Shown: positions 5,707 through 9,318 of the stretch, piece after piece | How the letters are laid out: each line of letters opens with the position of its first letter | Position numbering within the stretch: position 1 is the first letter of the stretch | NCBI GenBank assembly: GCA_016782355.1 | Contig: JADHYP010000046.1 | Span: 1-9,318 of the forward strand | Direction: 5' to 3' | Source of the DNA: Candidatus Syntropharchaeum sp. | GTDB lineage: Archaea; Halobacteriota; Syntropharchaeia; Alkanophagales; Methanospirareceae | Length of the DNA stretch: 9,318 bases | Program-made: the position numbers and the translations under genes | The notes under the pieces: generated by a model | Told to the model about the DNA's origin: nothing | The model's database searches: none | The model's input: the letters and a program-made list of their open reading frames with translations, nothing else

Positions 5707-6587
5707 TACGGCGGCTGAAAGAAGAGGATGTCAAGGACATAGCATCGTTTTTGGGGGCATTGGATACACTAAGCGAGAAAGAGAAGTTTTATGCCATAGA
5801 TGATATACAATGCTATCTGTTTGAGAATGAGCCAGATAAATACTGCTTCTACTCGTACATCGAAGGTGGTAAGGCAGTAGGATTTGCATCCTATTCTCGG
5901 GTTCCAACGGCAGACCGTGTATTTGAGCTGGATTGGCTCTGTGTTAAGCCGGAATATCAGGGTAGAGGTGTGGGAAGTGCGCTCTTGAATCATGTTGAGG
6001 CGGAATTAAAAAAGCTTGGAGCACGTCTATTATATCTCGAAACTTCGTCTATGGATGAATATAGCGAAATAAGGAGATTTTATGATAGGAGAGGTTTTTT
6101 TAATGTGGGATGTCTACCCAACTTCTGGAAGGTTGGCGATGGAAAAGTTATTTATATTAAAGAGCTAACAACAAGGGAATTTAGTGGTATAGGCATGCCA
6201 ATGGAAAGAGACATAATAAAAGATGCGTATGAGGAGGGAGGTGCATGGGGTCTGCTCACTTCTATTGACCTTCATGAATGCAATCCGGAGAAGATACGAG
6301 ATGAAGCCACTATAAAGCAGTTCGTTTATGAATTATGTGAACTGATTGAGATGAAAAGATATGGGGATTGCGAGGTGGTGCGTTTTGGAGAAGGGGATAA
6401 GGAGGGATATTCTGCGGTTCAGTTGATCGAGACATCCCTCATATCTGCGCACTTTGCAGATGCGTCTTCTAACGGATACATTGACATATTCAGTTGCAAA
6501 TATTATCGCCCGGAAGATGCTTTTACCTTCTCTAAGAACTTCTTTGAGGCAAAATATGCACGATATAGCCATTTACTAAGGGTATAG
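5703..6587 (+). CDS. GNAT acetyltransferase fused to an AdoMet-decarboxylase-like domain
   Basis: A 294-residue two-domain protein. Residues 1 to about 155 are a GNAT N-acetyltransferase: LDWLCVKPEYQGRGVGSALL holds the acetyl-CoA-binding Q-x-x-G-x-G loop (86-91), and RRFYDRRGFF is the usual late helix. Residues about 181-293 resemble class 1 (SpeH/SpeD-type) S-adenosylmethionine decarboxylase: WGLLTSIDLHECNPEKI, then LIETSLISAHF, then GYIDIFSC. S245, H250 and C265 keep the exact spacing of the pyruvoyl-forming Ser and the catalytic His and Cys (63, 68 and 83 in the Thermotoga enzyme), but the usual Glu-Ser-His at the cleavage site is Thr-Ser-Leu. The domain may thus process differently, use another substrate, or be inactive. 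The start ATG at 5703 overlaps the ATP-grasp stop (ATGA); an ATG at 5697 is an alternative. Longer upstream reading is a shadow of the ATP-grasp gene. Confidence 0.8.
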   Translation: MIRRLKEEDVKDIASFLGALDTLSEKEKFYAIDDIQCYLFENEPDKYCFYSYIEGGKAVGFASYSRVPTADRVFELDWLCVKPEYQGRGVGSALLNHVEAELKKLGARLLYLETSSMDEYSEIRRFYDRRGFFNVGCLPNFWKVGDGKVIYIKELTTREFSGIGMPMERDIIKDAYEEGGAWGLLTSIDLHECNPEKIRDEATIKQFVYELCELIEMKRYGDCEVVRFGEGDKEGYSAVQLIETSLISAHFADASSNGYIDIFSCKYYRPEDAFTFSKNFFEAKYARYSHLLRV

Positions 6588-6638
6588 AGGTAGGAGAAAT
6601 GACCATACGAGGAAGAATATTGTCCTTTTTGGAGGGTG

Positions 6639-8189
6639 ATGGGAAAGGAGATGGATTGGGGTACCCTATTAAGAGAAAGCGCAGCTAATATAAGGCAGCT
6701 CTCTCTCTATTATCCCGTGGAGAAAGATGCTGCAAAGGTCACAAGAAAGTATCCTATGCGTATCAATCCATACTATCTATCTTTAATCAAGGAAAGGGAA
6801 GATGCGATATGGAAGCAGTCGGTGCCGGATTTAAGGGAATTAGAAGACGAAGAGGGAGTTCCAGACCCCCTGCACGAGGAGAATGACAGTCCTGTTGCGG
6901 GACTCGTTCATAGATATCCAGACCGCGTTTTATTGCTCGTCTCAAACAGGTGTGCGATGTATTGTAGATTTTGTACGAGGAAAAGGGGAGTTGGAGACCC
7001 ATTCAAGAGGATAAAGAAGGAGCAGGTCTTAAAGGGGATAGAATATATAAGAGAACACGAGGAGATAAGAGATGTTTTAATATCAGGCGGGGATCCACTG
7101 CTCTTAAAGGATGAGGAGCTCGCTTTTTTCTTAGAACGGTTAAAAGAGATCAAACACGTTGAGGTCTTGAGGATAGGAACGAGGGTGGCATGCTCTCTTC
7201 CCCAGCGGATAACGGATGGTCTGGTGTCACTGCTCAGAAGATACCACCCTCTTTACATAAACACGCACTTCAACCATCCAGGAGAGTTCACAGAGGAAAG
7301 CCGGAGGGCGTGTTCGACGATTGCAGATGCAGGCATTCCGCTTGGAGATCAGACAGTGCTACTAAGAGGTATAAACGATTCCGTTGATGTCATGAACGCC
7401 CTGATCCGGGGGTTATGGTCTATGCGGGTGACACCATACTACATATATCAGGCTGACCTTACAAAAGGGACAAAACATTTCAGAACAGATGTTGATTTGG
7501 GAATTGAGATATTTAAGAGATTAAAATTCCATCCTTCGCTTCCGATGCCACATTTTGTCATTGATGCCCCGGGTGGAGGGGGGAAGATACCGATAACGCC
7601 TGAATGCAGGTTTTATGATGTTATAAACGGAGATGGTATAGAGGTATTAAATCTTGATTATTTGGAATACAATGTGTTAAAATCGCGATTAGAAGATGCA
7701 GGGGATAAAGGTGCTGGGATAATTGTGATAGAACTTAGAGAAATAGAGAAAAATAAAGAAGATAAAGGAGTCTATGAGCTTTTGAAGCAAAACCATCCGT
7801 TATACATAAATATGCATTTGAATCATCCGGATGAGCTAACAGAGGACGTTAAGAGGGTAGCTCCGATGCTTTGCGATGCCGGTGTTCCACTCGGCGATAG
7901 AATTAATCTGATAGAAGGCGTGAATAATGATCCGAAAGTGATAAAGGAGCTGGCGCACGAGCTTTTGAAGCTCCGCGTTAAGCCTTACTACCTCCATGCA
8001 GATAGCGAAGAGGATGGACTCGCAATTGTCAATTCATTAAGGGGATTTACAACGGGAATGGCTGTTCCGCACCTTGTTGTCGGTGATAGGATAATCAGTC
8101 CCAATTACATCGTGGAGAAGACGAGGGAGAAGATTGTATTAAGGAATTATCAGGGTAGGACTTTTGAGTATCCAAATACAAATTCTTAA
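6639..8189 (+). CDS. Lysine 2,3-aminomutase-like (KamA) radical SAM/PLP enzyme with a duplicated half-barrel
   Basis: A 516-residue enzyme; typical KamA/AblA proteins have about 400-440. The N-terminal part (RKYPMRINPYYLSLI) and the radical SAM cluster motif CAMYCRFC (C105, C109, C112) are canonical, as are ISGGDPLLL and the PLP-lysine motif PGGGGK (K316). D273 (YQADLTKG) and D309 (FVIDAPGG) match the two aspartates that bind the side-chain amino group in lysine 2,3-aminomutase, pointing to lysine or another basic substrate over glutamate. The C-terminal third is unusual: about 380-481 repeats about 196-308, with HPLYIN, NHP, DAG, PLGD and PYY recurring in order, but without the cluster and PLP motifs. 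The ATG at 6639 sits just after GGAGGG; a GTG at 6636 and an ATG at 6651 are alternatives. It is third in the operon, 51 bases after the GNAT fusion. The expected reaction is L-lysine to L-beta-lysine. Confidence 0.87.
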   Translation: MGKEMDWGTLLRESAANIRQLSLYYPVEKDAAKVTRKYPMRINPYYLSLIKEREDAIWKQSVPDLRELEDEEGVPDPLHEENDSPVAGLVHRYPDRVLLLVSNRCAMYCRFCTRKRGVGDPFKRIKKEQVLKGIEYIREHEEIRDVLISGGDPLLLKDEELAFFLERLKEIKHVEVLRIGTRVACSLPQRITDGLVSLLRRYHPLYINTHFNHPGEFTEESRRACSTIADAGIPLGDQTVLLRGINDSVDVMNALIRGLWSMRVTPYYIYQADLTKGTKHFRTDVDLGIEIFKRLKFHPSLPMPHFVIDAPGGGGKIPITPECRFYDVINGDGIEVLNLDYLEYNVLKSRLEDAGDKGAGIIVIELREIEKNKEDKGVYELLKQNHPLYINMHLNHPDELTEDVKRVAPMLCDAGVPLGDRINLIEGVNNDPKVIKELAHELLKLRVKPYYLHADSEEDGLAIVNSLRGFTTGMAVPHLVVGDRIISPNYIVEKTREKIVLRNYQGRTFEYPNTNS

Positions 8190-8289
8190 GCAGATTCATT
8201 GGTCGTTTACTTCGAGACGGTTCAGAACGTGATGAAACGTAGGACAAACTTTTTATTGTTGTCATCGTAATTAAAGAGGAGAAGACAAA

Positions 8290-8517
8290 ATGCTTAAATT
8301 TCCATTTTATATGAATCCGGAGGTAGAGATTTTTTTAATATTTCCCTTTCGGTTAGGAGTGAAGACATTTCCCTTATCAGCTTCCAAACGTGAAGAAATA
8401 TTTCCCCGTTGGGCTCAAAGATTAAACACCCACTTACCCGAATTTGTGTGGCGGGCTATACCATTTGATGCAGCTAATCCTGTTCCTTCGTTGATAAGAA
8501 AGATTAATTGTCAATGA
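8290..8517 (+). CDS. Small protein of unknown function
   Basis: A 75-residue protein I do not recognise. It is rich in Phe and Pro, with a hydrophobic patch (VEIFLIFPFRLGV, about 12-24) that is too short and broken for a clear membrane helix. A good ribosome binding site, GAGGAG at 8276-8281, lies eight bases before the ATG, which supports real translation. Its last four bases (ATGA) overlap the start of the next gene, so the two are probably made together. Alternatively they could be two halves of one gene split by a frameshift. A weak T-rich TATA-like patch near 8250 could be the promoter. Confidence 0.5.
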   Translation: MLKFPFYMNPEVEIFLIFPFRLGVKTFPLSASKREEIFPRWAQRLNTHLPEFVWRAIPFDAANPVPSLIRKINCQ

Positions 8518-9023
8518 AGGAACAAGACTTCGTTCATCTTCCCGGGGTTTTGGCTGTTGCAGAAGGGTATAATGGACAAGTGGCATTATTCGATAGTGCC
8601 CATCCTTCCGTTGATCAGGTCATAGAGCGGGTTCGTTGGATATGGCGACTGGTGACCCTTTATTGGGCTAACCTCTCAGTCTTGGGAGAATTCCTTTCAA
8701 AAAGAATTATTATGACTTTTTCTCTTGGCGAAAAAGAGCAGTTAGAATTTTTACGAGTCTATTTCTCAGAATCAGTTAACTTATTAACCACCGAACTCCA
8801 GAGTAAAATAAACCGGATTTTATTTATTCTCAATATCCTCACATTTTCTACTGTCATAGCAACATTAATTATAATCTATGACATCAAAAACGAAATATTT
8901 TTGCCGAACTGGAGACTATTATTGGTTATTATGGGAACAGGATTATTCGGATTGCTTTCCTTGATGTTTTTAGTAAAAGGTCGTTTGTTCAAATCTTTAA
9001 AAGGAAAACAACGAGGTTATTGA
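8514..9023 (+). CDS. Two-helix membrane protein of unknown function
   Basis: A 169-residue protein. The first 70 or so residues are soluble, with an amphipathic, Trp-rich stretch (RVRWIWRLVTLYWANLSVLGEF, broken here as about 39-60). A charged helix follows (about 73-101), leading into membrane helix 1 (about 102-122, RILFILNILTFSTVIATLII), a short loop (YDIKNEIFLPNW), membrane helix 2 (about 134-154), and a basic tail (KGRLFKSLKGKQRG). A long helix running into two membrane helices with a basic tail recalls the CorA arrangement, but the GMN motif is absent, so I do not assign that family. The start ATG at 8514 overlaps the upstream stop. A 94-base part of this gene has a near-identical decayed copy at 1035-1129. 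Confidence 0.6.
   Translation: MKEQDFVHLPGVLAVAEGYNGQVALFDSAHPSVDQVIERVRWIWRLVTLYWANLSVLGEFLSKRIIMTFSLGEKEQLEFLRVYFSESVNLLTTELQSKINRILFILNILTFSTVIATLIIIYDIKNEIFLPNWRLLLVIMGTGLFGLLSLMFLVKGRLFKSLKGKQRGY
8832..8925 (+). repeat. Source copy of the repeat at 1035-1129
   Basis: Within the two-helix membrane protein gene. It matches 1035-1129 almost base for base, apart from one single-base indel and about five substitutions by eye. This copy keeps the reading frame, so it is the better-preserved one. Confidence 0.9.
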
Positions 9024-9055
9024 AATATCCGCTCTGTTTGGGCGGAACTCCCTGA

Positions 9056-9202
9056 GAGAGAAACATCGTGGAATGGAGTTTGAAACTCTTTGAGCGGTTT
9101 GAATGCCGGGATTACGCTAGATTCGACTGGAGATTGGATGCAAATGGCACCCCAAAACTCTTAGAAGTTAATCCTAGCGAGAGGCATAAACAAAGTGTCT
9201 GA
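9056..9202 (+). pseudogene. C-terminal remnant of a D-Ala-D-Ala-ligase-like ATP-grasp gene
   Basis: This frame opens after a stop at 9053 and encodes ...KLFERFECRDYARFDWR, then LDANGTPKLLEVNPSERHK, ending at a TGA (9200-9202). CRDYARFDWR and KLLEVNP match the metal-binding end of D-Ala-D-Ala-ligase-like ATP-grasp enzymes, and align with CRDWCRIDLR and NVLELNP of the intact gene at 4681-5706. The expected glycine-rich loop and the final helix after VNP are lost. Just upstream, from about 9038, another frame reads AELPERETSW, which may be the preceding helix displaced by a frameshift. There is no start, no ATP-binding core and no room for one, so this is a dead fragment. Confidence 0.75.
9146..9171 (+). 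repeat. Source copy of the repeat at 1128-1153
   Basis: These 26 bases lie inside the ATP-grasp remnant and recur at 1128-1153 with one mismatch. Between this copy and the end of the 8832-8925 repeat lie 220 bases that have no counterpart at the left locus. Confidence 0.85.
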
Positions 9203-9257
9203 AAGTGTGGAATAAAAACGCTTGTATCGTCCAGTATCGCACCATATCTATTTATTT

Positions 9258-9295
9258 TAGAAAAGATGGAATATGAGTTTAGAAATATTTAAATA
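9258..9295 (+). repeat. 38-base promoter-like repeat, copy 2
   Basis: Differs from 1550-1587 at two positions. It carries the same BRE/TATA sequence (GAAATA then TTTAAATA), which here points off the end of the window, so it may be the promoter of a gene starting just beyond 9318. If that gene resembles the winged-helix gene at 1630, the duplication would extend further. Confidence 0.85.
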
Positions 9296-9318
9296 ACGAT
9301 ATATAATAATTTTAAAAG

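Larger units (their letters stand above)
9024..9318 (+). other. Gene-free end with remnants
   Basis: No intact gene. It contains an ATP-grasp C-terminal remnant (about 9038-9202) and a 38-base promoter-like repeat (9258-9295). Bases 9203-9257 and 9296-9318 are AT-rich, and I could assign nothing in them. A gene driven by the promoter could begin just past the window. Confidence 0.6.

Noticed and set aside
9258..9295. Terminal inverted repeat of an insertion sequence
   Set aside because: The two copies are direct, not inverted, no transposase lies between or beside them, and the repeat is explained better as a promoter region.

Overview
The window looks like archaeal chromosomal DNA. Several genes are preceded by BRE/TATA-type promoters about 25-30 bases from their start codons, with little or no leader, and the gene set fits an archaeon: a VapBC pair, an Lrp/AsnC regulator, a tiny winged-helix protein, an MscS channel and a KamA-type aminomutase. 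The density of gene fragments and the gene types recall uncultured methane- or alkane-oxidising Euryarchaeota (ANME-1-like). That placement is an inference and is not proven by any marker gene here.

Layout. Bases 15-744 hold a VapB/VapC-type toxin-antitoxin pair. Bases 745-1600 are a graveyard: a 30-residue remnant of a four-helix-bundle (23S intervening-sequence type) protein behind three AAAGGCA repeats, a decayed partial copy of sequence found at the far end of the window, and an internal piece of a GH38 alpha-mannosidase on the minus strand. Then come a small winged-helix regulator (1630-1848), an Lrp/AsnC regulator (2039-2506) and a cytoplasmic arylsulfotransferase-like beta-propeller protein (2543-3664), which ends tail to tail with an MscS-family channel (3661-4548, minus).

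The most interesting part is 4681-8189, a three-gene operon divergent from the MscS gene. It encodes a D-Ala-D-Ala-ligase-like ATP-grasp enzyme, a fusion of a GNAT acetyltransferase with an S-adenosylmethionine-decarboxylase-like (pyruvoyl) domain whose cleavage motif is altered, and a lysine 2,3-aminomutase-like radical SAM enzyme. The C-terminal third of the aminomutase is a second, degenerate copy of half of its own barrel. Together these could make, acetylate, ligate and decarboxylate a beta-amino acid product such as a beta-lysine derivative. The divergent osmotic-release channel makes a compatible-solute role an attractive guess. I know of no characterised pathway with exactly this set.

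The end of the window (8290-9318) has two overlapping genes of unknown function, the second encoding a two-helix membrane protein, followed by an ATP-grasp C-terminal remnant and a 38-base promoter-like repeat. Three patches in this region recur in the same order at 1035-1587. The two loci therefore descend from one duplicated segment, and the left copy has suffered a deletion of about 222 bases.
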